Of a DNA stretch of 64,000 bases, positions 1 to 9,150 are shown piece after piece. Source of the stretch: Trichomonas vaginalis G3 (taxonomy: Eukaryota > Parabasalia > Trichomonadida > Trichomonadidae); assembly GCF_026262505.1 (NCBI RefSeq), contig NC_067205.1, forward strand, positions 6,758,001 through 6,822,000, read 5' to 3'. Position 1 is the first letter of the stretch, and every line of letters begins with the position of its first letter. The notes under the pieces are model-generated. The model was not told where the DNA came from. It searched no databases and worked only from the letters and a program-made list of their open reading frames with translations. The position numbers were made by a program, and so were the translations under genes.

Positions 1-188
1 TTATCGATTTAAATATATGATGAGATGCTTAGTTCTCCTGGAAATCGATTTTTAATCGCAATTTTAACTTTCCAAAAAAATTCAAAAATAAAAATCCATC
101 TCAATTTTCTAAGTTTTATAACTCGCCAAATCTCTAGCCAAATTTTTTTGGCCCGTATAAATATTGTTAGGCACTATATAGGGATGCT

Positions 189-774
189 TATGGCATTCCA
201 AACGGGAACCGCGGTTGGTTACCATGGATTTCCGTCACCGGTCACATTTTAAAGATTTTTAAAGCCTTATAAAAATATGCTTTGTAAATCATTTTTTGTA
301 AATCGGCAAAAATTTGGTAATTTTCTTCAACTAATAAATCTGCGAATAGCATTTATAATACAAGAACAATCTTTTAAAATGCGTTTGATTCATTTTTGTA
401 TAATTTCATATAGGCACATATATTCTTCCGGGACTTTCCGTGATTTTACCGTAAAATCATTAGTTTACACCAATTTTTCCGTATTTTGAATAGTTTACTG
501 CACTTTTTCCGTAAAATTGAGTTACGGGAATCCGCAAAATTTCCGGACCTCATTTTTCATAGAATATAATAATAATATTTGATAAAAAGATAATTATTTA
601 TATTTTTGATTTTTGAATTACGGAAAAAGTGAATTGTTAACTTGATTTTTTTATATGGTTAATTTTTCAAATGATATTATGAAGATCTAAAATATTAAAA
701 GTAAAAAATTGAATTACGGAAAAAGTGAGGTCAAAAGTGAAATAAATTTGCAGAACAATTTTCATTGAAATAAG
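189..774 (+). repeat. Left terminal inverted repeat of the outer element
   Basis: Near-identical in inverse orientation to 30198-30783. It contains several TTTTTCCGTAA/TTACGGAAAAA words and a 70-codon open frame (277-489) that is repeated exactly in the right copy. I take that frame to be a by-product of the repeat rather than a gene. Confidence 0.85.
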
Positions 775-1002
775 ACATTGAGTATCACACTTTAGTGAAT
801 CAACATCTATAAGAATGAAGTGTTTTGAAGCTGAAATAATATTGAATAGAAATTAATTTTTTCTGAAATTTTGAATGAAATTATGGGAAATAAAAAAATT
901 ACTAAATATTGTATTCATACAAATATATTATTTTAAAGGAAAAATAGATGCTGATAGAAACGATGAAAAATTTTGAAAACTTTACAATTAATTTATGTTC
1001 GT

Positions 1003-2186
1003 TAACCACAGAGCTTGCAATCCAAAGCTCACGTTAGACTACAAGAGTCATGAAGTCTCATACTAAGGGATATCCAACATATATTTTAATAATCTAATGT
1101 TTGTGACAAATATTCAACATAAAATTAAGTTTTCGTTTCGTTACAAGGCATTCATACTTTGGAGATATCATATTTAATGTACAGAAAAGTTAATATTAAA
1201 CAATACATGCTAAAGAATTAATAAATAAGATAATAAAATAAATTTATACGTAATTACTTTCATTTAATATGCTTTATGCTGTATAATATTGATTAAGAGG
1301 CATTAAAAGGTTCCATAGTCTGCTTTTATAGGCAAGATTTTTGATAAAAATTTAAAATTTTGAAAAATGATGAGAAAAGGAAAAAAAAGGTAAATGAGAG
1401 CAAGAGGAGGGAAAAAAAAGAAAAAGAAAAGAAAGGGAAGGGAAAAATAAAAGAAAGAAGGACATATAAAAATTTAGATGCGCATTCTTAATGCCGAGGC
1501 GGCTTGCCGCCGAGGCGCGATTTTTTTAGGCCTCTACGGTAACCCGGCAATGTTTTTTTAAATCTTGTACAGCCCTAGGGATGCTATTTATCTAGGGCTG
1601 TACAAGATTTAAAAAAACATTGCCGGGTTACCGTAGAGGCCTAAAAAAATCGCGCCTCGGCGGCAAGCCGCCTCGGCATTAAGAATGCGCATCTAAATTT
1701 TTATATGTCCTTCTTTCTTTTATTTTTCCCTTCCCTTCCTTTTCTTTTTCTTTTTTTCCCTCCTCTTGCTCTCATTTACCTTTTTTTTCCTTTTCTCATC
1801 ATTTTTCAAAATTTAAAATTTTTATCAAAAATCTTGCCTATAAAAGCAGACTATGGAACCTTTTAATGCCTCTTAATCAATATTATACAGCATAAAGCAT
1901 ATTAAATGAAAGTAATTACGTATAAATTTATTTTATTATCTTATTTATTAATTCTTTAGCATGTATTGTTTAATATTAACTTTTCTGTACATTAAATATG
2001 ATATCTCCAAAGTATGAATGCCTTGTAACGAAACGAAAACTTAATTTTATGTTGAATATTTGTCACAAACATTAGATTATTAAAATATATGTTGGATATC
2101 CCTTAGTATGAGACTTCATGACTCTTGTTGTCTAACGTGAGCTTTGGATTGCAAGCTTGCTACAGCACATAAGTATTCTGTGGTTA
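1003..2186. repeat. 1.2-kb near-perfect palindrome
   Basis: The arms 1003-1578 and 1592-2186 are inverse copies around a 13-base spacer centred at 1585. They differ by a few substitutions, small indels in the purine-rich stretch and about 18 extra bases near the distal end of the right arm. The arms include an unusually GC-rich block (GCCGCCGAGGCGCG). There is no coding frame. It may be a fold-back type insertion in the outer element; no target duplication was recognised. Confidence 0.85.
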
Positions 2187-2350
2187 AAAAAACCACATGA
2201 GCTTTAAAAACGATAAAACCAAAAATAATTGTTATAATTTAAATGAAGAAGTAATTTAAAACGATTTTATTTATGATCAAATTTTATATATTTTTTTGGA
2301 TCAAATCCATTTTAATAGAATTTATATACTATTCATCTATTAGTAAACAC

Positions 2351-2355
2351 TACCG
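2351..2355 (+). repeat. Target-site duplication of Polinton 1, left
   Basis: TACCG directly before the poly-A start of the element. The same five bases follow the other end at 29638-29642. Polintons are known to make 5-6 bp duplications. Confidence 0.75.
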
Positions 2356-2436
2356 AAAAAAAAAAAAAAAAAAAAAAGGTATTGGGGCTTCCAGGGCTGC
2401 GCCCCTCTAGCCCCCTGAAGATATTTAGTATAAAAT
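2356..2436 (+). repeat. Left terminal inverted repeat of Polinton 1
   Basis: Poly-A, GGTATTGGGGCTTCCAGG, a hairpin, then GAAGATATTTAGTATAAAA. It pairs with 29570-29637. The repeat is only about 70-80 bp, short for a Polinton. Confidence 0.85.
2384..2414 (+). other. Terminal hairpin, left outer copy
   Basis: GGGGCT pairs with AGCCCC and encloses the inner stem GGGC/GCCC with loop TGC. It belongs to a set of four such hairpins in this window whose inner stems differ yet all pair. Confidence 0.85.
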
Positions 2437-2686
2437 GCATTTTATATAAAATGAGGTTTTTTTGGGGTGTGGGGGCTTCCAGGCGCGTTGCGCCTTCTAG
2501 CCCCTAAAATTTTTTGAAAGTCGTTGCTGTTGACTTTTCGGTAGAGGACTCAAAATAGTTTAACTATGTCCGGACAAGTAAGAGTCTATCGTCGCTACAG
2601 TAAAGTTACGGGCGTTCCAAGAAGTATACTTTGAGAAGCCTTTTCTGTCACTTTTCAGGTAAAAACATTTTTATTATATATATAAA
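2437..2686 (+). promoter_or_regulatory. Left-end leader of Polinton 1 before the methyltransferase
   Basis: No long gene lies here. It holds the inner hairpin, a short basic 22-codon frame at 2566-2634 that I do not call, two partial TGTCACTTTT-like words near 2646-2655, and finally ATTTTTATTATATATATAAA just before the ATG at 2687. The last part is the T-rich start signal seen before most genes of this element. Polinton 2 has the same start signal but lacks about 200 bases of this leader. Confidence 0.55.
2472..2504 (+). other. Terminal-type hairpin, left inner copy
   Basis: GGGGCT/AGCCCC outer stem, GGCGC/GCGCC inner stem, loop GTT. This second copy lies about 88 bp inside the left end. It matches the sequence found at the very end of Polinton 2, so the left end of element 1 looks extended by an extra terminal segment. 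Confidence 0.85.
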
Positions 2687-3514
2687 ATGAATTTTACAAA
2701 ACCACCGTTACCCTTCTTCGGAAATAAGAGTAGATGTAAAGATATTCTATTGAGAGAACTTAAGAAACTACCGAATGGTCTAACATTTGTAGACTTGTTC
2801 GGTGGAAGTTTCTATATATCCCATCTGTGCCATACCGTATTCCCAAACTCAAAGATTATATGCAATGACTTCGACAACTATATGAACCGTCTCAAACATA
2901 TACCAGACACAAACAAAATATTGAGTGAGTTGAAAGAAAAGATACCTATAGGTAAGATGGAAAGTATACCATTAGATAAGAAAAATATTGTCAGAGAGGT
3001 TTTGAAAAAGGCAGAGTATATTGACTGGGATAGTATATCTTCTAGACTATTATATAGTGGTTCTATAAGAGTTCATGACATTGAAACACTTATGTCAAAC
3101 GTTTTATATCTTAACTATACAAAGGTTTTCAAAGAGAACATAGAAAAATATACTGAGGGTATAGAGTTTGTGAGATGTCGTTGGACAGAGTTGTATGAAA
3201 AATATAAAAACAAGGAAAATGTTTTCTTTATAGTAGACCCGCCGTTCTTTAACACATACGATTTTCAATACCAAGCAGACTGGACTTTGAGAGACTCTTT
3301 AGAAACTTTAGACGTTTTACATAACCATCCATGCTTTTACTTTACATCCGATAAAAGTGGTTTGGAAAGTGTCATGAGATGGTTAGAGGACATACATGAG
3401 TATGAGTTTAGATACGATAAGATAGAATATGAGAGAGGTCCTATAAACCGGAGAAAGTGTCATAACAAAGAAATTTTATTGGTAAGTAAATGTGGTTTGA
3501 AATCGGATTGTTAG
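2687..3514 (+). CDS. Adenine-specific DNA methyltransferase (Dam/D12 class)
   Basis: 275 residues resembling the D12 (Dam-like) class that transfers a methyl group from S-adenosylmethionine to N6 of adenine in DNA. The N-terminal PFFGNKSR stretch (about residues 10-16) and VDLFGGSFYISHL (about 35-47) match the cofactor-binding region of this class. FIVDPPFFNT around residue 180 is its catalytic DPPY-type motif. It is the first gene from the left end of Polinton 1 and is repeated at the left end of Polinton 2. It may mark the element's own DNA, but that is inference. ATG at 2687 directly follows the T-rich start signal and a TATATATATAA run. The target sequence cannot be read from here. Confidence 0.85.
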   Translation: MNFTKPPLPFFGNKSRCKDILLRELKKLPNGLTFVDLFGGSFYISHLCHTVFPNSKIICNDFDNYMNRLKHIPDTNKILSELKEKIPIGKMESIPLDKKNIVREVLKKAEYIDWDSISSRLLYSGSIRVHDIETLMSNVLYLNYTKVFKENIEKYTEGIEFVRCRWTELYEKYKNKENVFFIVDPPFFNTYDFQYQADWTLRDSLETLDVLHNHPCFYFTSDKSGLESVMRWLEDIHEYEFRYDKIEYERGPINRRKCHNKEILLVSKCGLKSDC

Positions 3515-3621
3515 TTTTAGGTTTTTTCCATTGTGTCATTTACTTATTTGACGTGGCAGAAAGATATAGAGAATATGAAGATGAACCAATGTCTGCAAAT
3601 GTTCAGCATATGTACTCGTAA
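3490..3621 (+). CDS. Small single-span membrane protein, 43 residues
   Basis: A frame too short for usual gene lists. It starts inside the 3' end of the methyltransferase and runs 43 codons. Residues 3-20 are hydrophobic (FEIGLLVLGFFHCVIYLF), followed by a charged tail (DVAERYREYEDEP), so a short membrane-anchored protein is likely. The whole frame, start, stop and overlap are kept in Polinton 2 (54583-54714), where only bases compatible with the same protein have changed. Function unknown. The overlap suggests translational coupling or a separate transcript starting within the methyltransferase. Confidence 0.55.
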   Translation: MWFEIGLLVLGFFHCVIYLFDVAERYREYEDEPMSANVQHMYS

Positions 3622-3645
3622 GAGATATTTTTATCTAATATTAAA
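3622..3645 (+). promoter_or_regulatory. T-rich start signal
   Basis: GATATTTTTATCTAATATTA immediately upstream of the ATG at 3646. It is an example of the ATTTTTAT motif found 5-20 bases before most Polinton ATGs on both strands. It lacks the host-type TCAYW initiator. Confidence 0.5.
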
Positions 3646-4008
3646 ATGGACGCACAGAACTTAGCGAATGCACAGCAACCTGGACAACCAAACCCAGAGA
3701 ATATTCCAAATGAAGTTAGAATACAAACTGCAATGGCAAACTATGGTCAAGTGCCAACAGATGTACAAATGCAAACTGCCATGTCAAATGACGCTGCGTT
3801 AGGCTTACCACCATGGTATGCAAATATGAGATGGAAAGAGTTTTATACAAACCCTGAAGTGGGATATAAACAACTCTATGCAGATGACGCGAACACAGGA
3901 GTTGACCCAGAGTATGTTTTCTACCAGAGGAGAAATAGAATGTATGAGCTCCAGTTAAAAAATGCTATGGAACTCAACAGGAAACGTAAGAGACTAGGTG
4001 GACATTAG
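3646..4008 (+). CDS. Unknown Polinton protein, 120 residues
   Basis: Not recognised. The N-terminal 25 residues are rich in Asn, Gln and Pro. A repeated phrase follows (RIQTAMANYGQVPTD / QMQTAMSND at about 25-50). The middle is Trp/Tyr-rich (PPWYANMRWKEFYTNPEVGYKQLY), and the C terminus is strongly basic (RKRKRLGGH). It is nearly unchanged in Polinton 2 (54738-55100), so it was under constraint recently. A small virion or DNA-associated protein is possible, but that is a guess from composition. It lies between the methyltransferase and the amphipathic 80-residue gene. Confidence 0.7.
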   Translation: MDAQNLANAQQPGQPNPENIPNEVRIQTAMANYGQVPTDVQMQTAMSNDAALGLPPWYANMRWKEFYTNPEVGYKQLYADDANTGVDPEYVFYQRRNRMYELQLKNAMELNRKRKRLGGH

Positions 4009-4026
4009 ATTTTTACATATAGTAAA

Positions 4027-4269
4027 ATGGGTTTCTTTGGAAGAATAGGAAACTTCTTTCGAAATGTTGGAAGAGGTATATGGAATGGAATAAAATCTGT
4101 CGGAAGAGGAGTATGGAACGGTATCAAAAATATTGGTAAAAGAGTAGGTCAGTTTGTTGGTATTATACCTAAAGACCCTGAACCAGAAGAACAAGCTCCT
4201 GTTATACAACAGCCTGAACCTGCACCACAGTCTAGTTGGCAACCAAATCCAACACCTCAACCGTATTAA
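4027..4269 (+). CDS. Amphipathic Gly/Trp/Arg-rich protein, 80 residues
   Basis: The first 50 residues form repeats of the type GxFxRVGRGIWNGIKSVGRG: a cationic amphipathic segment with Gly, Trp and Ile on one face and Arg/Lys on the other. The tail is Pro/Gln/Glu-rich. The organisation recalls the membrane-active N terminus of adenovirus protein VI and analogues in related elements, but I see no sequence proof. Conserved in Polinton 2 (55119-55361). A second protein with similar layout is encoded at 7942-8343. Confidence 0.65.
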   Translation: MGFFGRIGNFFRNVGRGIWNGIKSVGRGVWNGIKNIGKRVGQFVGIIPKDPEPEEQAPVIQQPEPAPQSSWQPNPTPQPY

Positions 4270-4289
4270 AATTATATTTTTACCGTTCG

Positions 4290-5066
4290 ATAGTAGTTGT
4301 ATATGAGACTAAGTTCTAAGTAAAACGCATGGTATAATGGAACTATTCTCTTTCTTCCAATGTTGTAAACCATACTTGAAAGTCTGAAATACTTCCTCGT
4401 GGTTCATATAGCTTTGTAGGTTTTTCGTAAAAGTCATTTGCCAAGCATAAAAAAAGAGTTTTGTGCACCAGAAAATGAAGCATGAACTATAATTAGCATC
4501 TGAGTCGAAAACATTTTCATATGTTCCATTAGGGTTTCGACTTCATAAAAGTTCGGGTGTACTGGATATTCTGCAGGCTGATTTAACATCCTCAAAAATC
4601 TATACCATGCCAAGTTGTTATATTTTGTAGAAATATAAACGTCTTCTCCAAGGTCTTCTATTTATTGATTTTTAACAGTTGCATTTTTCCTGTCATATAA
4701 AATATCGAGATGGTACTCTCCTTCGTCAATGTTAAACTGGTTTGCATATTCGAGATAGATATCGTTTATTTTTTCTTGAAAAGCTTGAAGAGTTGTTTCT
4801 AAGTTTACAAGCAAATTCACTTGTAAAAGTTTTCCCTGTTCAAATTTCTCATACGTACGTTTTTCTTTGTTATAGTATCGAACTTCAAAAGCGACCGTAA
4901 ATGGGAAACCATGTATGGCTTCTGAAATGAACTTCATTCTACGAAAGCCAATAGCTTTTGTGACGGATGGGTCTCTTAGCCATCTTAATGGGTAGTCAAA
5001 ACGATAGCCTTCATGCTTTACGGTCTCTGTCTCAAACTTTTGACCGACATTAGTAAAAAAGTTCAT
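4290..5066 (-). pseudogene. Broken copy of the 286-residue unknown Polinton protein
   Basis: Minus-strand remains of a gene related to 12246-13106: the readable parts share RFDYPLRWLRDPSVTKAIGFRR with RFDYPVRWLQSPSDAKAIGFRR there. Broken, with a few breaks. The same region in Polinton 2 (55370-56153) is also broken. Function unknown. Confidence 0.6.
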
Positions 5067-5139
5067 CTAATGGTTTAGTTGTAGCAACTCTTGAATTTTC
5101 TTTTTCTATTGGAAAGCATTTTTTATCTAGAATAAAAAA

Positions 5140-6969
5140 TGTCGAAAGAAACAGCGTCTATGAGAGAAATACAACACAACCGACAACTCATTTTGCAAGC
5201 TCTAAATAAGAACACAACAAACTTTTCAAACTATTCTAAGATATCTGAGTCATGAAAGAAGGAAACTTAAAACTGACATTAAAACCCATTGACAGACGAG
5301 TTTCTATTTCAAGACAGTAAGAACCATACTGTTTGTATAAATCCAACAAAGGAACTTTAAACGAGAAACCTATAGATGAACTTCTTTGAAAGCAGATGTT
5401 GACAACAAAGCTGACAAAAGAGTATGTCATTGAAAAAAGTTCAAGAAGAACATGACAGAGCAGATGCAACATATGCAACAAAAGCAGATGTTGACAAACA
5501 AAGCTGAAAAGAGTATGTCATTGAAAAAGTTCAAGAAGAACATGACAGAGCAGATGCAACATATGCAACAAAAGAACATACTCATCCTGAACTAGCGGAC
5601 AAAACATATGTTGACAATAAAATGTCAAGTGAAGTGACAAGAAGCTGACAAAGAATATTCTAAAAAAGACTCATACACATACCATTGCAATATTACAAAC
5701 TTACAAGAAACCTTAAACAGGAAAAGTGACGTTGGACATACACATACCATTGCAAATATTACAAACTTACAAGAAACCTTAAACAGGAAAAAGTGACGTT
5801 GGACATACACATACCATTGCAAATATTACAAACTTACAAGAAACCTTAAACAGGAAAAGTGCCGTTGGACATACACATACCATTGCAAATATTGCAAACT
5901 TACAAGAAACATTAGAGACAAAAGCAGATAAAACATATGTCAATGAAATATACCAAAGTTTAGTTGGAACAACAAAAAATATTGAAACTATTGTTGGTGA
6001 CTTTTCTATCTATGAAGAAAACAAATATTTTAGATGGGAGTTTGTACAGTCCTTAAGAAATGTATACGGTGTAAACTCATTCCGAAAAATAACAATGAAA
6101 TGTATGTAAGCTATATAAAGAACGATGGTACACAAGTTAAAGTTCCATTAGACAACAACTGCTACTTAAACTTATATGGAGACGAACAAAAGAAATATTT
6201 AAGAGTTTATGAAATGGCAGATATGACATTGCCTGACCCAGCTCCAGCACCATATTATTATGACTATGGTGTTGACGTCAGAACACTACACGCAGACCCA
6301 AAAAAGCAAACATTATATTTAGATTTTTATAGATATAAAAGATATAATGCAATAGAAAAAACGAGAATAGTATACTATTATACAGATGACAGAAATAAAT
6401 ATTATAGTCAAGATTTTACCTACCCTGAAAACATAAGATTATATTATAAAAAATATTCCGACACAAACCAGAAGAAACCTGAAATAGTTGCACTATATTT
6501 TAAGTTCAAAAGAGACAATCCTATAATGTCTCATATGTTTGATTTAATGAACCCAGTAGGTTCTATTTATACATCTATGGAAGCAAGAGGTCCTCAAGTA
6601 ATGTTTGGTGTTGGTGCATGGGAACAAATAGTCGACAGGTTTTTGTATTGTGCAAACTCTTCAAAGGAAACAGGTGGAAGTAAAACGATTTCAGGTGAAA
6701 ACTTACCTGCACACAGTCACTACATAGATTTAAGTACATCTCAAGCAGGTTGGCATAAGCATAGATATTGGGATTGGTCAGGAATGACAAAAGGTAAAGG
6801 ATATGATGTTAAAGACGACGTTAAGTTTGCTATAAATTGTTACTGGAGTGACACTCAGGGAGAAGGAAACCATACACATCGCGTTTCAGGGTATACACAA
6901 ACAACGGGACAAAGTAAAGACTACATGCCACCTTACATGACAGTTTACGCATGGTATAGAATTGCTTAG
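5140..6969 (+). pseudogene. Fibre-like protein with repeats and C-terminal tail-collar domain (broken)
   Basis: The 5' part encodes phage-fibre-like repeats (KADKEYVIEKVQEEHDRADA, THSISDITNLQETL types). The open 3' part (6034-6969) encodes a globular region with PVGSIYTSM, SGENLPAHSH and a closing YMPPYMTVYAWYRIA. This order is characteristic of the tail-collar / baseplate C-terminal domain of phage fibres and of fibre genes in some Polinton-like viruses. Likely role: a spike or receptor-binding appendage on the particle. Broken in the repeat region, with several breaks. Polinton 2 has a shorter version without the collar part. Confidence 0.65.
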
Positions 6970-7925
6970 TCGTCATGTTCCACTTCTTTAGCATATTCGT
7001 CAGGAGTTGTCTTATATTTGTTAGGAACTGTCTTTGAAAGTATACCACCTTGAACTTTGACAAGTTTGAAACGAGGTCTGACAATAGTAGTTTTATCTTC
7101 TGCTTGCAGTCTGTACATTTTGCCATGTTTGCCTAAAACTTCATAATATTCTCTTGTATACTTTCTTCTATTTTTACGAACACGAATGTGAGTACCTGTC
7201 GAGTTCCCATTGTTGTCATAGTCAATAGTATTTTCATATGGGTCGCGTTTAGGTATTTCTATTTTTACTTTGTCACCTTTCTTAAGTTTGAAGCCTGGCA
7301 TTCTTTCTTGTTTGTCTCTTTTGACTAAACTATTAAATATATAGTCTTTCTCTAAGTCAGGGTTGTTTTTCATTTCTTCGGGGGAGTGGTTTCCCAAACC
7401 TTTTTGTTTACGGGTATTGTAAATATTTAAAACTTGTCTCATCTTTGCCATGGAGAAATGTCTATACTTGTCGTCATATGACATTTCATCTACCTCACCA
7501 CCTTGTGGTTGATTTAAGTCTCTTAAGATTTTTATACAACTGTCAATGACACCAAGAGCAGAATGGTTTTGGTCGACAATGAAATATTGGTTTACATTTT
7601 TTGAACGCAGATAGTTTTTAATATCGTCTGATTTGAAAGAACTTTCACAGTCAGATGTCAGTTTTGTTGGATGGTATTTGTCAACGAATATTGTCAAAGC
7701 AGTTTTCACATCTAAAATATTTTTGGACTGTAATGGTATGGCTTCACAGTATCTTGTGTTTTGACCAACAAATATTAGCCAGTATGGTGGTCCATCTTCT
7801 CTATACCTCGGAATGTTTTCCAAGATATCCATAAACCAAGCATTTGGTGTTGAACTAAAGATTTTTACCATGAGTGCTTTCTTTGTTGCTTTAGAAACAT
7901 ACGGGTCCTTGTTTGAATTCGTCAT
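6966..7925 (-). CDS. Retroviral-type (rve) integrase of Polinton 1
   Basis: 319 residues. The RNase-H-like core shows WFMDILENI near residue 31, LTSDCESSF near 92 and HSALGVIDSCIK near 121, in rve-type order. A basic C-terminal domain follows (VRKNRRKYTREYYEVLGK ... MYRLQAEDKT) of the SH3/chromo-like kind that ends many Polinton integrases. It inserts linear element DNA into the host genome with 5-6 bp duplications, matching the TACCG duplication here. The frame is open throughout. It converges tail-to-tail with the collar gene (4-bp overlap) and diverges from 7942. Confidence 0.85.
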   Translation of the reverse strand: MTNSNKDPYVSKATKKALMVKIFSSTPNAWFMDILENIPRYREDGPPYWLIFVGQNTRYCEAIPLQSKNILDVKTALTIFVDKYHPTKLTSDCESSFKSDDIKNYLRSKNVNQYFIVDQNHSALGVIDSCIKILRDLNQPQGGEVDEMSYDDKYRHFSMAKMRQVLNIYNTRKQKGLGNHSPEEMKNNPDLEKDYIFNSLVKRDKQERMPGFKLKKGDKVKIEIPKRDPYENTIDYDNNGNSTGTHIRVRKNRRKYTREYYEVLGKHGKMYRLQAEDKTTIVRPRFKLVKVQGGILSKTVPNKYKTTPDEYAKEVEHDD

Positions 7926-7941
7926 TTTTAACCCATAAGAA

Positions 7942-8343
7942 ATGGGTTTATTTGGCGCATTAGCAGGAGTCGCATCTAGATTTTTACCCGCAGTGGGAAC
8001 ACTAGCCAGAGGTGCATTTGGAATTGGAAGGAAGATTTTGAGTACATTAGGTATACTGAAAGAGAAAGCGCAACCTATTATACAAACTGTACAGAAAGGT
8101 TGGGAGGTAGCACGAGATGCAGCAAATCTTATTCCAAATCCTGAAACAAGAGGAAAAGTTCAAGGATGGATGGACAATGTAGGAAGACAAGCAGGAAATT
8201 ACTATAACAAAGCAAATGACTACTATAACCAAGCAGGACACTACATGGACCAAGGTGAAAGATTCTTTAACAGAGGATATAACCATGCACAACAGTGGGT
8301 AAACAACAACCAACCTCAACCGCCTCAAACGTGGGGAATGTAA
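7942..8343 (+). CDS. Amphipathic/Gln-rich protein, 133 residues
   Basis: Not recognised by family. Residues 1-50 alternate Gly/Ala/Leu with Arg/Lys (GALAGVASRFLPAVGTLARG), an amphipathic helix-forming stretch. Residues 75-120 form Tyr/Gln/Asn-rich repeats (YYNKANDYYNQAGHYMDQ). The order, amphipathic N terminus then polar tail, parallels the 80-residue gene at 4027. Protein VI-like roles are possible but unproven. It starts 16 bases from the divergent integrase start, so the two share a very short control region. Confidence 0.6.
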   Translation: MGLFGALAGVASRFLPAVGTLARGAFGIGRKILSTLGILKEKAQPIIQTVQKGWEVARDAANLIPNPETRGKVQGWMDNVGRQAGNYYNKANDYYNQAGHYMDQGERFFNRGYNHAQQWVNNNQPQPPQTWGM

Positions 8344-8361
8344 AATTTTTTCTGAGATGAA

Positions 8362-8517
8362 ATGAACAATACAGCATTGAGACAAATGGGCTCAAGATGG
8401 ATTTGTCGGCTTCCAGCAGTTACACAACCACGTGTTTGTCAAGTTCTTCCTATACCTCAGGAAGTTTTAGACCGACTTAAAAAACCTCAACAACCAGTTG
8501 AAAACAAACCAAACTAA
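8362..8517 (+). CDS. Small basic protein, 51 residues
   Basis: A short frame between the 133- and 194-residue genes. It is preceded by TTTTTTCTGAGATGAA, nearly the same leader as the next gene (TTTTTTACTGAGATGAA at 8519-8536), which supports its being real. The protein begins MNNTALRQMGSRWICRLP and ends in a Lys/Gln/Pro tail. No family recognised. Confidence 0.5.
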   Translation: MNNTALRQMGSRWICRLPAVTQPRVCQVLPIPQEVLDRLKKPQQPVENKPN

Positions 8518-8536
8518 AATTTTTTACTGAGATGAA

Positions 8537-9121
8537 ATGACCGAAGAAGTTGAAACGGTAGATTTGACACCACAAACAAAAAGTTCAGAACCATTGTCAA
8601 AACCTGTCAAAGAACTTACAGATGAAGAGAAAAATTCAATAATAGAAAGTGTGAGGTCTGGAAATACAAACCCTAACTACAAAGTCACTTTTCATAGAAA
8701 TGGAACGGCTAGTATCTCAAAAAAGAAACAGACTCTCACAAATAAAATATTGAAGTCTGAAGGAGCTTTCGAGACAACAGATGGAAAAGTTTACTTCACT
8801 GACCAACAGTTCATTATAGAACATCTCATTGACTTAGAGTCGAAATATTCTAAACTTTACAACAAACACAAAAAGTTGAAAGGAAAACAGAAACAGATGG
8901 CATATGATATTTATGAAGATACTAACGACACAACTGTTCCAGCAAGTGAGGTAAAGTCAGCAGAACCGAAAAGTGACGAAAAACCGATAGAAGAAGAGAA
9001 ACCAAAAACTGAAGATAAACCAAAACCAAAGTTTAGTCTCCAGACTAAACCAAGTCAACCTTCATTAGCTGGTATGGGTTGGCGTCAAAGACTTTTGGCA
9101 GCGGGTGGTTACGTAAAGTAA
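8537..9121 (+). CDS. Unknown Polinton protein, 194 residues, Lys/Glu/Pro-rich tail
   Basis: Residues 1-45 are acidic and polar. Residues 48-130 look folded (YKVTFHRNGTASISKKKQTL; FTDQQFIIEHLIDLESKYSK with coiled-coil character). Residues 135-175 are a repeated Glu-Lys-Pro linker, and the end is GWRQRLLAAGGYVK. It is head-to-tail with PolB, which starts 30 bases downstream. Position next to the polymerase could suit a replication accessory or terminal-protein role, but nothing in the sequence proves it. Confidence 0.65.
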   Translation: MTEEVETVDLTPQTKSSEPLSKPVKELTDEEKNSIIESVRSGNTNPNYKVTFHRNGTASISKKKQTLTNKILKSEGAFETTDGKVYFTDQQFIIEHLIDLESKYSKLYNKHKKLKGKQKQMAYDIYEDTNDTTVPASEVKSAEPKSDEKPIEEEKPKTEDKPKPKFSLQTKPSQPSLAGMGWRQRLLAAGGYVK

Positions 9122-9150
9122 AGAAAAAACATTTTTTTATTTTTATAAAA
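9122..9150 (+). promoter_or_regulatory. T-rich start signal of PolB
   Basis: ACATTTTTTTATTTTTATAA just before ATG 9151. It decides the start: an upstream in-frame extension to 9079 overlaps the previous gene and ignores this signal. Confidence 0.5.

Noticed and set aside
277-489. 70-codon frame, identical at 30483-30695
   Set aside because: Lies wholly in the terminal inverted repeats and has no protein-like features; its identity is explained by the repeat.
2566-2634. 22-codon basic frame in the Polinton 1 leader
   Set aside because: Absent from Polinton 2 and too short to support, though its composition is protein-like.
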